Numbered from the stretch's first letter, positions 31,288 to 43,284 are shown. The stretch is 64,000 nucleotides of DNA from Blattamonas nauphoetae (GCA_033064195.1 JARBJD010000223.1:59275-123274); one strand, 5' to 3'. Program-made: numbers and translations. Notes: generated by a model from the sequence alone, not told the origin.

Positions 31288-33957
31288 TTGGTCGTCTGTC
31301 TGACAATCACCAACGACGACCTGTCGACTGCTCCAGTGACTGTCTTCTCACAGCTGTTTTGCCTGTCCCGACCACACACAGAGGCACTCCTCTTCGCCCC
31401 TCCAACCTCTTTCCCTCTCAGCGATGCATTCACTCCACGCTATTCTCTGGAGTTGGGCGATTGGGATCACATGAAAGCTCCTCCTCAATCGATTTGTGTG
31501 CAAGCAGGTTGCTGTGTTGTGTTGCAGTCTCGCTCCGACAACTTGTCCACAAACAGGAACATTGACTTGACCATGCTTGGGATTCCTTTCGCTGGATGTC
31601 TTGTGAACGCCCTTCACTCGACCACAACGCTCCCACACTCCTTCCACTTCTTCTCACCCGAATTGTGCGGATTGTCACAACAGCCAAGTGTGTGGAACGA
31701 CAACCGCCAGCCGTCAGCACTCGCTGCACTGACAACACTGGCCGACATCACACACACCCTCGTCTTCAGCATTCATTCTTGGCAACCGAAGATGAGCCAA
31801 GCAGACGAGGAGAGACGAGACATAACCTTTGTCCATGTCTTCCCTTTTCTTCCCGACGAATCACAAACCCAGCTTCTGTCGTCGTTCAACACCTTCATCA
31901 GGTCACAGATTCTGAATGCGCATCGATCTCTCGATCGGGTAGTGGAGTGCTTGGTGGAGATGACGACAGCAAATCCCTTCCACACTCCCATCGCTCTCCT
32001 CACCGAAATGCGAAAAGTGGCTGAACTCCTGTTTTACATCAATCCAGCGACACACTCCGTCGAAGCCACTCCTTCCTATGTGTCGCCCTTCGAGATGTCA
32101 ATCGTCGAGAAGCTGGAAGCAACAGAGGGCGAGGAGAGATGTAAGCTTCTGACGCAGATGACTGTTGTGTCGAGAGACAGTCCCGACATCGCGAACGAAC
32201 TAATGAAAGCTGAGAACGACGCACAAGCACTCCTCGTCTTCTCTCTTCCTGCCATCCGATCCACCCCAACCCTCGACCTCCACCTCGACTCAAATCCTGC
32301 TGCCTTCGACCGCGTTGTCGAGCTGGCTGGTCACATCAACAATCATCCGTTGGTCTCTGCCGCCCTGTCTCACATTGGAGCCGATCTCGGCCGACTCCTC
32401 GTCTCTCCATCCACCAAAACGTGGTTGAGCATCGGCCAAAGACATGCGCTGTCTGAACTCGTCTTGGACACTTTTCGTGCGATGAGTGTTCTTCGTGGAG
32501 AAGGAGTGGAGGAGGGATGCACTGTGGGAAGGGACGAGATGACATCGCAGATTGTGGATTCGTGTTTGAAAATACTTCGAGATCTGATGAGTACCGAGTC
32601 GTTCGACCCAACACCATTCGTCGACTCTCTGGTCGCACTCGCAGTGACAACAGATCTCTCTCTTCTTCGCTCGATCCTGGTGGTTCTTCAGGAGATCGAA
32701 GAGCGAACCCGAAACACGACAACACCCTTCTCGATCAGCGCTGCTTCAGCTCCATTCAGAGGCATTCACGAATCATCCGTCACCCAACAACCACTCCCGA
32801 CCATCATCTCCTCCATCCTTCTCTCTGCTAACCTCGGCGAATTTCAGATTCTCGCTCAACAAAACTACTCCCTGACACCTTCTGGATTCTCTCGAACCCC
32901 TCCTCACAACGATGCCTCAATCTCACTCTCTCTATTTCTTCGCGGACTGGATGAAAATCTGGTTTCCGACATCGCGAAGGAAACATCGAAGACAGTCTGT
33001 CTCGTTTTGGAGGAGAGAAAAGCGAGTTCATCGCGAGCTCTGAAATTTGATGATTCATTTGAAATCAGTTTCGCTCAGAAGGTCAGACACATAACACCCC
33101 AACAGCTCTTCCTCACACTCCACAAAATGCTCCTCCTTGACATCTCAATACCGATCCCTGCTTCCACACTCCTTCCACTCGCTCCCTTTCTCACTCGAAT
33201 TCTCAGAATTGTCGTGCCTTCATCATTAGACAGAGTGGAGAGTTCAGAGGAGGATGAACACACGCAACTTCTGATCTCGTTCCACTCTCTCCTTCTATCT
33301 CTCATCAAAGGTTCAACTCCATCCACACTCTCCACACCTCCTCTCTCCTCTCTTCTCTCCGTCCTCTCCATCGCTCTTGTCCGTCTGGACACCATTCCAT
33401 CATCGCTACATCTATACAGCAGTTTCAACGATCTGTTCAGACTGAGCGAAAATCGGTTCAACCCAAAATTGAGACGAGTTGTGCTCATTCTGACTGAAGA
33501 AGGGATGGAAGACAGAAGTGACGTTGCTCTTGACTCGTTCTCGTTGGACTTCCTGAATTTGTGGAAAGGAGCTAATGCACAACGCAATGTCGATCCAACA
33601 TTTCGCGAATGGTTTGCTGCGAGAGCTCAACCACGACTCCCGATCCACCATCATGTCCCGATGTTAGCTCTCCCATTTCGCCAACAGCAGAATCACCATC
33701 CTGCAGCATTCAATATTCATCCATTTGATATGTTGGATGCCCCTGTTGATCAACCCCCAAATCACCAGCCAGTTCCATTCAATCTTCATCCTTTTGATGT
33801 GTTTGATGGTCTTCGCCTGCCTGAAATTGGACGGGTCCTTCGTCCTCAATTTCAGCCGGGTGGGTTTGGAGGTGGTTTTATTCCACTTGTGCCAGACAAC
33901 ACACATCCTGATCAAACCACTTCTGGGGGACGATTTGGAGATCACAGTTCGCATTAA
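31288..33957 (+). CDS. large helical-repeat protein, oxymonad family 1, copy 1 (5'-truncated?)
   Basis: Open frame of 889 codons, long and uninterrupted, with paralogue pieces at 54.2-54.4 and 56.2-58.4 kb. Shared phrases include PFAGCLVNALHSTTTLPHSF, LSQQPSVWND, TLDLHLDSNPAAFDRVVELA, FDPTPFVDSLV, LLRSILVVLQEIEERTRNTT and PFSISAASAPFRGIH. Helix-rich, probably a HEAT-like scaffold. The first in-frame ATG is at 31471. Homology to the other copy starts upstream of it, near 31310, only about 30 bp past the stop of the family 4 gene. The N-terminal third found at 52.2-54.2 kb in copy 2 is absent here. The gene is either truncated at its 5' end or spliced from the preceding exons. The C-terminus is a Pro/His/Gln-rich tail with a twice-repeated FN(I/L)HPFD motif. 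Confidence 0.7.
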   Translation: MVVCLTITNDDLSTAPVTVFSQLFCLSRPHTEALLFAPPTSFPLSDAFTPRYSLELGDWDHMKAPPQSICVQAGCCVVLQSRSDNLSTNRNIDLTMLGIPFAGCLVNALHSTTTLPHSFHFFSPELCGLSQQPSVWNDNRQPSALAALTTLADITHTLVFSIHSWQPKMSQADEERRDITFVHVFPFLPDESQTQLLSSFNTFIRSQILNAHRSLDRVVECLVEMTTANPFHTPIALLTEMRKVAELLFYINPATHSVEATPSYVSPFEMSIVEKLEATEGEERCKLLTQMTVVSRDSPDIANELMKAENDAQALLVFSLPAIRSTPTLDLHLDSNPAAFDRVVELAGHINNHPLVSAALSHIGADLGRLLVSPSTKTWLSIGQRHALSELVLDTFRAMSVLRGEGVEEGCTVGRDEMTSQIVDSCLKILRDLMSTESFDPTPFVDSLVALAVTTDLSLLRSILVVLQEIEERTRNTTTPFSISAASAPFRGIHESSVTQQPLPTIISSILLSANLGEFQILAQQNYSLTPSGFSRTPPHNDASISLSLFLRGLDENLVSDIAKETSKTVCLVLEERKASSSRALKFDDSFEISFAQKVRHITPQQLFLTLHKMLLLDISIPIPASTLLPLAPFLTRILRIVVPSSLDRVESSEEDEHTQLLISFHSLLLSLIKGSTPSTLSTPPLSSLLSVLSIALVRLDTIPSSLHLYSSFNDLFRLSENRFNPKLRRVVLILTEEGMEDRSDVALDSFSLDFLNLWKGANAQRNVDPTFREWFAARAQPRLPIHHHVPMLALPFRQQQNHHPAAFNIHPFDMLDAPVDQPPNHQPVPFNLHPFDVFDGLRLPEIGRVLRPQFQPGGFGGGFIPLVPDNTHPDQTTSGGRFGDHSSH

Positions 33958-34137
33958 CCTCCTCGATGGATGATCTTTCGTTATGTGGTTTGTCAATCAC
34001 TTTAGTCATTCAACCAGGAGTCTGATCGAAAATTCTGTGTGCTTTTCCCATCACAAGAGTATTCGAGTGCGTATTTTGAGAATCAGCACAGAGAGAAACA
34101 ATAGTATTTATGTGTTGGCTTGATCCAGTCGAACTCT

Positions 34138-36352
34138 GAGATGTTCACCGCTCCATCGTCGAACGACAACTTATCATCTGGACCATCACCTGCGCCATCC
34201 AATGAACTGGTTTATATCCCGTTTTTCTTTCCCAGTTCGATTGATTTGATTTGTCACTTTATTAGACTCTCAATGCATTGTTACATCATCCTACCAAATT
34301 ATAATCGTTCCCTCTCCCATTTCCAACATCTACCTGATGATATTCACAGAGTTCATTCTTCTCACAAACTGTACATGCCTATCGAAGTGGAACAGAAAAG
34401 GAAAAAGTTACGATCTTGCTCGGAGTTCGGAATAAGATTGAAGAAGGTCTGAATTTGAAGAAAATGTTTAAATATCATATTGTGGATTAAATTTATTTGT
34501 CAATTCGGGATTCATTTGAACTTGTCTCTCAATTATCATTCTGATTGATTCTGTGCATTTTGGGCTTGATGCAGATGAAAATGGAGAGAAAATGAAGGAC
34601 GTGGGGGAGATGGGATTGCGGATGGGATTTGTGAGTGAATTGTGTCTGACATTGGGAAGTGAATGCTCCCCGTTCTTGTTCGTTTGTCTTCCTTCCTCCT
34701 CATCTCTCCTCTTCTTCCTCTTCCTTCCTCTTTCTTCCTTTCTGCTGTTTATGTGATTGGTGGGGCAGAATGTGGCGTCGTGTGTGCTGACTCTGGTTGT
34801 GGGGTGTGTGTTGCATCCAAAGCGGAAGAAGATGAGTGACCTGCTTCCCTCGCTCCTCTCTCTCACCCATGTCTGTCTCTCTCCTTCTTCATCTCTTCTC
34901 GTCATTTCTGTTGTTTGCAGCACGCTGATCCCACTTTGTCTGTGCCAGCCACTCACGCTGTTGGGTCTGCCTCTCTTCTCTTCCTCATCTTCTCTTCATT
35001 TATTTTCACATGCCTTCTTTGATTTCTAACACAGGCTGGTGTGTGATTCGAGTATGACGTGTGCGGATGTGGAGGGGGTGTTGAATGGGGGAGTGGTAGA
35101 GAAGGTGTGCTCATGGGTGGAGGGAGAGAAGGATGCAGCAAGAGTGTTGGGTCTGCTGCGTGTTGTTGACAAGTTGTGTGTAGGACTGAAAGGAGCTCTT
35201 CGATCAGCACAGAAACAAGAACAGGAACAGAATGAGAAAGAGAAACAGAAAGTGAAATCAGGGAAGGAGCAGGGACAGGCAGGACAGAATAAGGAAGAGA
35301 GTCGAGATGGATGGAGTTTGGGGAGTCGATGCCAATCTGCGCTGGACTTGATGGAAAACACGCTGCTCGGACTGTGCTCTACGAGGGAGTCGGAAGAGAA
35401 GGAGAAGTCGGTGGAAGTGGAAGTGACGGCACAAGCCGGAGGGATTCTGGTCGTTCATTTCCCACATGTGCTGTCTCGAGGAAGAAAGGACGTGGGAGTG
35501 ATTGGGGTGGATGTGGGAGGGGAGAGGAGAGCGATGGAGGAGAGAGAAAAACAAAGAGAAGAAGAGGTGAAGAAGAGGTTGGAAGAACTGGACACAATGA
35601 AACAGGCAATGATGAGAGAAGCGGATGAAAGAAGGAAGGAACACGAGTTGAAGATGGCTGATCTGAACGACAGGGTTCGGCGACACAAGCAATTAATCGA
35701 AGAAGGAGAGGAGAGAGAAAGGAGGACGGAAGAGGATGAAACGATGAAACGACAGAGCAAAGTGGGAGCCGCAGCAATCGAATGGTTCTCGCCAGATCTC
35801 TTCTCGTTGTCTGGTTCTCTCTTCGCTGCCAAAGGAGGAAGTGGGTGTCCAACTCTCCTCTCCGTCGAGTTCGGAAAAGTCGTCGTCAGGTTCATCTTCA
35901 CTTTCACGGAAATTCGATCGAGGACTCGACTTGGACTTATCGCCTCTGCTCAGACGGAGAAAGCGAAAGGCGGGTCCTTTTGCTCGAATCTGCTCGGTGG
36001 AGCTGGATGGGACTTTCACAAGTCTGTTCGATCAGCAAGCCAACACGGCAAGGAGGTTCAAAAAGGATCGGCGTGTGCTGCTGCGAGGGACGGGCAGCGA
36101 GTGGTGTTGGAGGCGGATGGTCGAGACGGGAAGAGGACACTGCGACTGAGCCAGGATGGACAGACACAACCAACCTTCTTCTCGAACATTCCTGTCCCCT
36201 TCAGATTTGTCATTCAGCTTGATTTTCTCCCCTCCATTATCGACATGTTGTTCAATGGACGCGATGAAGGAGTGTCGATTGACTCTGTCGAAGTTGTGCA
36301 AGAGCCTCAGTTGAGCGGAGAAGGGATTGGCATTCCGATGGACGAAGCATAA
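34138..36352 (+). CDS. coiled-coil + SPRY-domain protein with helical N-terminus
   Basis: Last exon (from about 35036) gives a 430-residue stretch: helical VVEKVCSWVEGEKDAARVLG, a Gln/Glu/Lys linker, a long coiled coil (REEEVKKRLEELDTMKQAMM) and a C-terminal SPRY-like domain (IEWFSPDLFSLSGSLF, TRLGLIASAQTEKAKGGSF, FFSNIPVPFRFVIQLDF) to TAA at 36352. Upstream coding pieces separated by pyrimidine-rich introns are visible: KMKDVGEMGLRMGFVSEL (about 34590), NVASCVLTLVVGCVLHP (about 34770) and LIPLCLCQPLTLLGL (about 34925). A possible first exon MFTAPSSNDNLSSGPSPAPS lies at about 34141. Exon limits before 35036 are approximate. The C-terminal half parallels the kinase+SPRY proteins but no kinase domain is seen. 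Confidence 0.6.
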
Positions 36353-36640
36353 CACTCACTCTTTCTGTTCTTTCCATTTCAATTCTTCATTCTATCATTC
36401 AGTCATTTCACGTCCAAGACTCTTTCTTTTCTCATCGTCGCCCGTCTTACTTCTAAGTGAGTAAAATTCCATTGGTGGTAGTGATTTCCCATAATTCAGA
36501 AGACTGCCTTTCGGACAGGGGTGGATCTAAGTGTGTGTTTGATTGAGATAAGTGAGAAATCAACGATGAGAGTTTGTTCAAGGATTAGTGGTTAGAATGA
36601 GCAAGGTGAATCTGTGATTCTCTCATTGATGTGCAGTAAA
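36353..36640. other. intergenic stretch before the ABC gene
   Basis: About 290 bp with no coding region, RNA gene or repeat that I can support. It probably holds the 3' end of the SPRY gene and the promoter and first exon of the ABC transporter, neither of which can be pinned down. Confidence 0.4.
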
Positions 36641-39600
36641 CGTTCGATCACCCTTCGGTGTCCTGAATGATCCCAATATCATTCGTTTTCTACACAAATC
36701 CATCGTGTCATGGGTGGATCGGATCCTTCCTTTCATCAATGGACATGTTTGTTCTCTCTTTCTCCTTAGTCTATTAGTCGTCAACATCCAGGGTGTCTTC
36801 GGAATCTTTTTTACTCCTTTATGAAGCCGACAGAGGAGAACCCTCATCTAATCGTCTAGTTCTTCCTTCTCATTCTTTCCAGCACTATTCTCCGCATGAG
36901 TATCTTCGATCGGGAGAAAGAGCTCCTTTAGAAAAGTGGTCAAGTCGTTTTTGGAAAGCTTGGGACGCAGAGCGTCAAAGAAAAAAGTTCGCTCTCTCAT
37001 CCGTTCTCATTCTTTATCAGGCCATCTGTACTCCGAGTGATAGCTAAACTGAGAGCAGTTCCGTTTCTCCTCGTTTATCTTCTCCGATTTTTCTCCATTC
37101 GTCTGCATTTCCTTTATCTTCATTCTATCACACCAGTTCTCACATACGCGATCACTTACACCATGAAATGGTTGCTTTCTTGGGCAGTTGACCCAAAATC
37201 CACATGGTACAAGGGAATTCTCGTTGCGGGAGTGTACTGCCTGAGCCACTCGATGAAGACGATTGTCCAAAGCCAATACTTCTATCACATGTTCAACCAG
37301 GGTTATGTTTTCCGGCACACGTGTATTTCGGTTGTTACACACCATTTACATCGGATGTCACCACAAGCAAGACTCAGATGCGGTTCTGGCTCACTAACAA
37401 ATCTGATCACCATCGATGCCGCGCAACTAGACTTTATTACACGTGATATTGCTGATCTCGTAGACCTTCCAGTCCATCTGCTGCTTTCTATTGGAACTTT
37501 GATGCATTTCCTCGACGCATCAGCCTTGTGGGGGATTTCGTTTCTGATCGTTCTGGCTCCTTCATCGTTCATTCTTTCACAACGCTCTGCCAAACTAAAC
37601 CAATTTATTCGAAGTCAAACAGATGAACGAGTGAAGAAGACATCCGAATCCATCCACGGAATTCGGGTAATCAAAATGAACGGATGGGAAGAACCAATGA
37701 AGTCTGCAATATGCAACGTCCGAAAAAAGGAGATGGATTTAGTCTCAAAAATGGAAAACCGAAGAAACACATCAGAATTGCTGGCAAACACAGGCCAAGT
37801 CCTCTCATCAATGATTGTTGTTGTTCTCCAATTCGCTAGAGGGAAACCACTGAACGCATCGACACTATTTCCAGCGCTGAATGCATTGGCCACTTTGAGA
37901 AGCCCAATCATGGAACTTCCTGGCTCGTTGGCGATGATTATGGAAGCGGGTCAGATCCTCGACAGATATCGAGATTTCCTGCTGTGTGAACAATACCCCG
38001 ATTTTCGTCGGGAAACAGATGAACATGGGGAGCGTGTTCTGTTCATACAACCCAATACAAAGAAAGGAGAGATCAGATCCGGACGAACACAGGCTGAACA
38101 GTTGCTGATCGATGCTGAAGAAGAAATGGCATTAGATGATGTCGACAATCTCGCTCCATCAAAATTATCACCAGAATCTGCCATATCGCCAGGATCTGAG
38201 AGCTAGACATGTCGAAAGTACGCACGACATCAACAGGTCGTCCCGCAATTGAACTCCAAAATGCAACCTTTACGCGGTCTTTGCTGCTGGATTCGATGCC
38301 AGAAGGAACTGATCCATCGCAAAATCCACCAAACTCCTCAACTTCGGCGATGCCCTTTCTTTCTTCATCTGGGAATGACACTCCTGTTCTGTCATCAATA
38401 TCCTTGTCACTTCCTCGTGGCTCCCATACTCTCATTTTTGGGCCAGTTGGAAGTGGGAAGTCATCGCTTCTCTCAGCCCTTCTGGGAGAATTGGACTGCT
38501 CAACGGGATCTGGTGCGGTTCGCGGAAGTGTCGCCTACCTTCCCCAAACGCCGTGGATTCTGAATGCCACGGTGGAAGAGAACATCATCTTCGGACATCC
38601 TTTCGATCCCCACAAATACCAGCAAGTCCTCAAAAAATGTTGCCTTGAGCCGGATCTGAAGATCTTCCCGGCTGGCGATCAAACCGAAATCGGGGAACGT
38701 GGAATCACACTCTCCGGAGGACAGCGTGTCCGTGTCGCTTTGGCTCGAGCTTGCTATTCAACAGCCGATATTGTTCTTCTGGACGACCCGTTCGCAAGTG
38801 TGGATGCGCACGTGGAAGAGACGCTGATCAAAGAATGTGTGGGAGAGTTGCTGAAGGCGAAGACAGTGGTGTGCACGACACATCACACGGGATTGATGAA
38901 GTACTTTGATTGGGGGATTGAGCTGAGTGGAGACGGGAGGATCGTCAGACAGGGCGGGGTGGAGTTGTTCGGTGATTTGGTGGAGAAAGACGAGGGAGAG
39001 GAGAAGGAGGGGGAACAGAACGAAAGTCAAACACACAACGAGAACCCAACTTCTCGCACTCTTCCATCATCCCAACCAGACACAACCTCTTCTCTCTCCT
39101 CCCCAACCCCCTCTCCAACAGACACAGTCACCAAAGGCCCGTCGATGAAGGTGTACACATTCTACCTTTCAGCTGTCCCTGTCGTGCTGCTTGTTGGTGC
39201 TGTGGCTGTCAACGTCATCGCTGAATTGTGTTCGCTGTGTGAGCCGTATTCGCTCTCGTTTCTGACTCGATTCACATCGCCAGAAGACAAAAGCAAGCAA
39301 ATCAAAGCATTCGTCGTTTACGTCGCCACGCAATCTGTTTCTCTGCTTCTCTTCTTTCCTCGCTCAGCGTCTGTCCTCGCTGCCACCATTCGAGCTGCCC
39401 TGTTCATCCACGAACTCTGCATCACTCGCTTGTTCTCTGCTCCTCTCTCGTTCTTCGATGTCACTCCAACTGGCAAGCTTCTCGCACACTTCAGCAAAGA
39501 TTTGTTCAGCGTCGACAGCACAATCCCGCCAGGAATGGAATATCAAGTCGTTGTTGTGTTTTCCATCGCTTCCTCGCTGATCGGAACAGTCATCTGTGTT

Positions 39601-40941
39601 CCTTTCATCATCCTCCCCCTCATCCCCATCCTCATTCTGATCTACCGAACGAACAAGCGCCAACAACCCCCAACGAGACAAGTCCGCCGATTCCTCGCAT
39701 CTGCTCGCACATACCAGCTGCACGAGATGCTCCAGCAGTACACAGGAATGTCCTCCATCCGTGCCTCCGGCCAGGTCGACGTGTTCGAAGAGAGAAGCAT
39801 GCAGGTGTTGGACAAGATGGCGTACGGGTTCTTCCTTCTGAATGCTGGAAATCGACGATTCGAGCAGAAGTTGGAGCTGCTGACGACACTTGTGGTCGTC
39901 GCGGTTTGTATGTTTGGTGTGATTGGGAAGGCGTTTGGGAAAAGCATTGCTTTCCTTCCGATTGCACTCAGTCTTTGCTCGACGTTCGTCTCATCGCTTT
40001 CCAACCAACTCCGACACTTGATTTATCTCGAGAACGAGATGACAAGTGTGGAACAGCTGGAAGAACTCTCAAGAATCGAACAAGAACCAGCTCGCTACGT
40101 CTTCTCGTCCGTCGAAACACGCGGACGTGACTGGCCGAGTGCAGGGAAAGTGGAGTTTGAGGATGTTGGGGTGAGATACCGTGCCGACCTGCCTCTCTCG
40201 CTCGACCAGGTCTCGTTCACCATTCCAGCTGGGAGCAAAGTGGGGATTGTGGGAAGGACGGGAAGTGGAAAGTCGACGCTGATTTTGGCGCTGCTTCGAT
40301 TGGTGGAGATGGAAAGCGGGAGGATCAGGATCGACGGGAAAGACATTCAGAAAGAGGTCGGACTGCACGAGTTGCGGTTGGGGATCGGAACAACGCCGCA
40401 GCTGCCGACGCTCTTCGAAGGCTCCATCCGCTTCAACCTCGACCCGTTTGAGGAGATGAAGGACGACTCGCGCATTTGGGCTGCGTTGGACGAGGTTGGG
40501 ATGGGAGCGTTCGTTCGAAGCCACGCGGAAGGGCTGGATTGGAAGGTGGCGGAAGACGGAGGGAATCTGAGTGTGGGGCAGCAGCAGCTGATCTGCCTCT
40601 CGCGGGCGCTTCTGAAGAACGAGAAGGTGATTCTGTTGGACGAAGCCACGTCGTCGGTGGACATGGAAGCAGACCAGATGATCCAGCGAGCGATCCGGAC
40701 GTGTTTCCGAAATGCGACGGTGATCACAGTTGCGCATCGATTGGTGACAGTTGGGGACGCCGACCTGATTGTGGTGTTGGAGAGGGGGAGAGTGGTTGAG
40801 GTGGGAAGTCCCGCTGTGCTGCTTCGGAAGGAAGGGTCGAGATTTTGGGAGATGGGAATGGCGAGTGGGGAGGGTGACATGGCAACGTTGCGAGCGATGG
40901 CGGAAGAGAAGGAAAGATTGGGAGAAGGGACTGGGGTTTGA
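36640..40941 (+). CDS. ABCC/MRP-type ABC exporter, two TMDs and two NBDs
   Basis: Full-size C-subfamily ABC transporter that exports organic anions or drug conjugates. Exons: about 36640-36746 (IIRFLHKSIVSWVDRILPFI), 36778-36986, 37021-38140 and 38203-40941. Introns of 31, 34 and 62 bp are GT-AG and each restores the frame; the last removes an apparent TAG and joins ALDD to LDMSKVRTTS. WDAERQRKKKPSVLR is the typical segment before TMD1. NBD1: GPVGSGKSS (Walker A), LSGGQRVRVALARA, VLLDDPFASVDAH, HH loop. NBD2: GRTGSGKSTLI, LSVGQQQLICLSRAL, VILLDEATSSVDME, VAHRLVTV. NBD1 has Asp (LLDD) where NBD2 has the catalytic Glu (LLDE), the usual ABCC asymmetry. About 1390 residues. The first exon with the start codon is not identified. 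Uninterrupted by elements; the best-preserved large gene here. Confidence 0.92.
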
Positions 40942-40946
40942 AGAGG

Positions 40947-41888
40947 CGGAGAGGGAAGTTTGTTCCCAATCTTTGCAAGACTCCGATTGATTGCAGACTC
41001 ACAGCGTCTCCTTCATCTCCAGAATCGTCATTGAGCAGTGCTTGCTCCAGTGCATCTCCGAATCCCTCTTCTTCTAGTGTCTGCAAAAACATTCTCCCTC
41101 TGCGCCAAGTTCCTGCACCATCGTACTTCCACTGTTGAGAGAAGGGACGTGAAGACGATTGGAAGACGAGAGGAACGAACAAAATTCAGCGTCGGTTGGT
41201 GGAACACATTCACATCGAAGAGATATGTTATCGCTTGCACTGTTTCTTTGTATTCATTGATCCAGGAGACGAGGTGAGGATTGTGAGTGATCTGGGCGAG
41301 AGATGGTGCGATTGGGATCAAACATTTATGCAGAACGATATCTTGGATCGATTGAGCGCTGATAGCGGCATCGGACGAGAAATAAGAAAGATTGTCTTTT
41401 CTGACGAGCTCGATGACTAAGTGAATTATCGAGTTGAAGTCTGAAAGAATGTCTTCCTCATCTAGAACAGACATATCTCGCAAGTGAGGGGTTGACAGAA
41501 TTCTGGGAAAGATGTTCGACGAGATAAGCGCGAGTATCTGGACAAATGACAGTGATACGAACCATTGTTGGAAGATTGTAAGTGCTTCTTTCATGATTGT
41601 CGAAGATGGGGATGAGAGGGGAACTATTGTTGAATCCACAAACCCAGGGAGGCTATCATCGTCTGACCACCCCACGCTTTTCAGGAGTTCTTCGATGTCG
41701 ATTCCTTGATCGTTGTCTCGATTAAACAAAGAGAAAAGACTGTGCGCTTTCTCTTCAATCATCTCATCACAATGGTAGCCATCTCTGACCATCGAAACAA
41801 GAGCAATGAAGGGTTTAGCAAGAGAATCAGCGGAGATCGGATCATTGGGATTCCAATCAATGAATGGAGAGTATTCTGGATCAATCAT
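40947..41888 (-). CDS. helical-repeat protein, oxymonad family 2, copy 1
   Basis: Function unknown. Starts MIDPEYSPFIDWNPNDPISA at 41888, then helices such as SLAKPFIALVSMVRDGYH, LPGFVDSTIVPLSS and PIAPSLAQITHNPHLVSWIN to about 41130. There the frame appears to shift (or a micro-intron intervenes) into KYDGAGTWRRGRMFLQTLEE, EGFGDALEQALLNDD, parallel to copy 2. An upstream stretch DLKDDIVRRYPSLSSHCQ (about 41945-41890) matches the N-terminus of copy 2 but has no ATG. Beyond GVLQRLGTN the frame stays open antisense into the ABC gene down to 40724. The normal end is probably near 40947, abutting the ABC stop. Confidence 0.6.
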
Positions 41889-42198
41889 TTGGCAATGAGA
41901 AGAAAGCGATGGATACCTTCGGACAATATCATCCTTGAGGTCATGAATTGTCTATTCAAAGAAGCGAATCAAACCGAACACTGTAATGGGCCGATCAAGA
42001 AAAACAAGTTTTCTGATTCAACTTGTGTTTGATTAGTCGTGAAACAAGATCATCAATTCAGTCTGTTCATCTGGATCACATGCTGTTGTGAAATATGATA
42101 ATTCAGTGAAAATCATGACGGACACGAGAAGAATGAAGAATTGCGAGTGAAATGTGCGACTTTAGCGGCAGAATTCATTTGGTGTCGCGAGTCATCAA

Positions 42199-43284
42199 TC
42201 AAAATCCACGGCGGTTGATTCCCAAAATCCGGAGGAAATAAAATAGCTTTCTCCTCTCCTCTTCTTCAAAGCCAAGAGAGGTTTTGTGAAGGAGAATGAC
42301 TTCGAGAGTGTCTCTGAATCCCTCCCGCTCCAGTATCTGCAACAATCTCGTCACTCTGTACCTGTATTCGGCTCCAGTGTTATTCCATCTGATGATAGTT
42401 GAGTGTATATCCATTATTTTATGATTTGGCCACAAATCATCAGGATCTGTGACGAGCGACTGGAAGACCATGGAAATGTTGGAAGAAGAAAGAAAAACGA
42501 GAGTTGGGTGGTGGCACACACTCACTTCAAGAATCAACAGCATCAACGGCCTGATCACATTGAACACACAGTCGCTTGTTAAATCGCTCAGATATGGACT
42601 GATCAGGGCGAGAGACGGTGCGAGAGGAATGAAAACTTCAGGCAACATTCGTTTTCCGATCCATTCAGGGGTCATCATGTAGCCAGGTGGAACGTCGGGA
42701 ATGGAATCAACGGAGGTGAAACGGAGACCAGCGAGAAGGATTTCGAGAATGGCGTGCAGCAGGCCATTTTTATTGATCGTAAGCAGATTCTGTAGTCCTT
42801 TGTTTGTCATGGTTCGGTATCCCCACAGAGATGGATGCAATTTCATCATTGTTGATCGGCTTTCTTTGAAGCATCGTTGAACGATCAGAATTGCAGCATC
42901 AACAACAGACGGAAAGGGTAACGACAGGAGAAGCACGATAGAATCCACAAACACACTGATGGGGTCTGCGAAGAGCTTCGAAAGTGCCATCATCAACTGA
43001 CGGCTGGTGAACAAGAGAGGGATATTCCAACTGATGGAACGCACAAATTGAGAAGTGTGCAGACCAAGTGTTTCATCAATTGGGGAGTTATCTTTGAGCA
43101 TCGAAGCTAGTGAGGAAAAGACAAGTGCCACAGAATCAACTGTGACTGGATCATTCCGATTCCAATTCAGGAATGGAGAGTATTCTGAAACTGTCATTAG
43201 ACAATGAAGAGGAAATGATGGATACCTTTTGACGAGATCATTGAGAACGAATGGTTTTTCTATTGTGGGGTGGATAGGCAACAA
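42199..43284 (-). CDS. helical-repeat protein, oxymonad family 2, copy 2
   Basis: A 361-codon intact frame: MLPIHPTIEKPFVLNDLVKR, YPSFPLHCLMTVSEYSPFLN, WNRNDPVTVDSVALVFSSLA, ending LFYFLRILGINRRGF and TGA. The EYSPF(L/I)(N/D)WN start is a signature I associate with a very large oxymonad family of unknown role; predicted all-helical, ARM-like. Tandem with copy 1 on the same strand, about 310 bp apart. No intron required. Confidence 0.7.
   Translation of the reverse strand: MLPIHPTIEKPFVLNDLVKRYPSFPLHCLMTVSEYSPFLNWNRNDPVTVDSVALVFSSLASMLKDNSPIDETLGLHTSQFVRSISWNIPLLFTSRQLMMALSKLFADPISVFVDSIVLLLSLPFPSVVDAAILIVQRCFKESRSTMMKLHPSLWGYRTMTNKGLQNLLTINKNGLLHAILEILLAGLRFTSVDSIPDVPPGYMMTPEWIGKRMLPEVFIPLAPSLALISPYLSDLTSDCVFNVIRPLMLLILEVSVCHHPTLVFLSSSNISMVFQSLVTDPDDLWPNHKIMDIHSTIIRWNNTGAEYRYRVTRLLQILEREGFRDTLEVILLHKTSLGFEEEERRKLFYFLRILGINRRGF

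Noticed and set aside
37037-40941. Two half-size ABC genes separated by a stop at 38206
   Set aside because: A 62-bp GT-AG intron (38141-38202) joins the frames exactly at the TMD1-NBD1 linker, giving a normal full-size ABCC protein.
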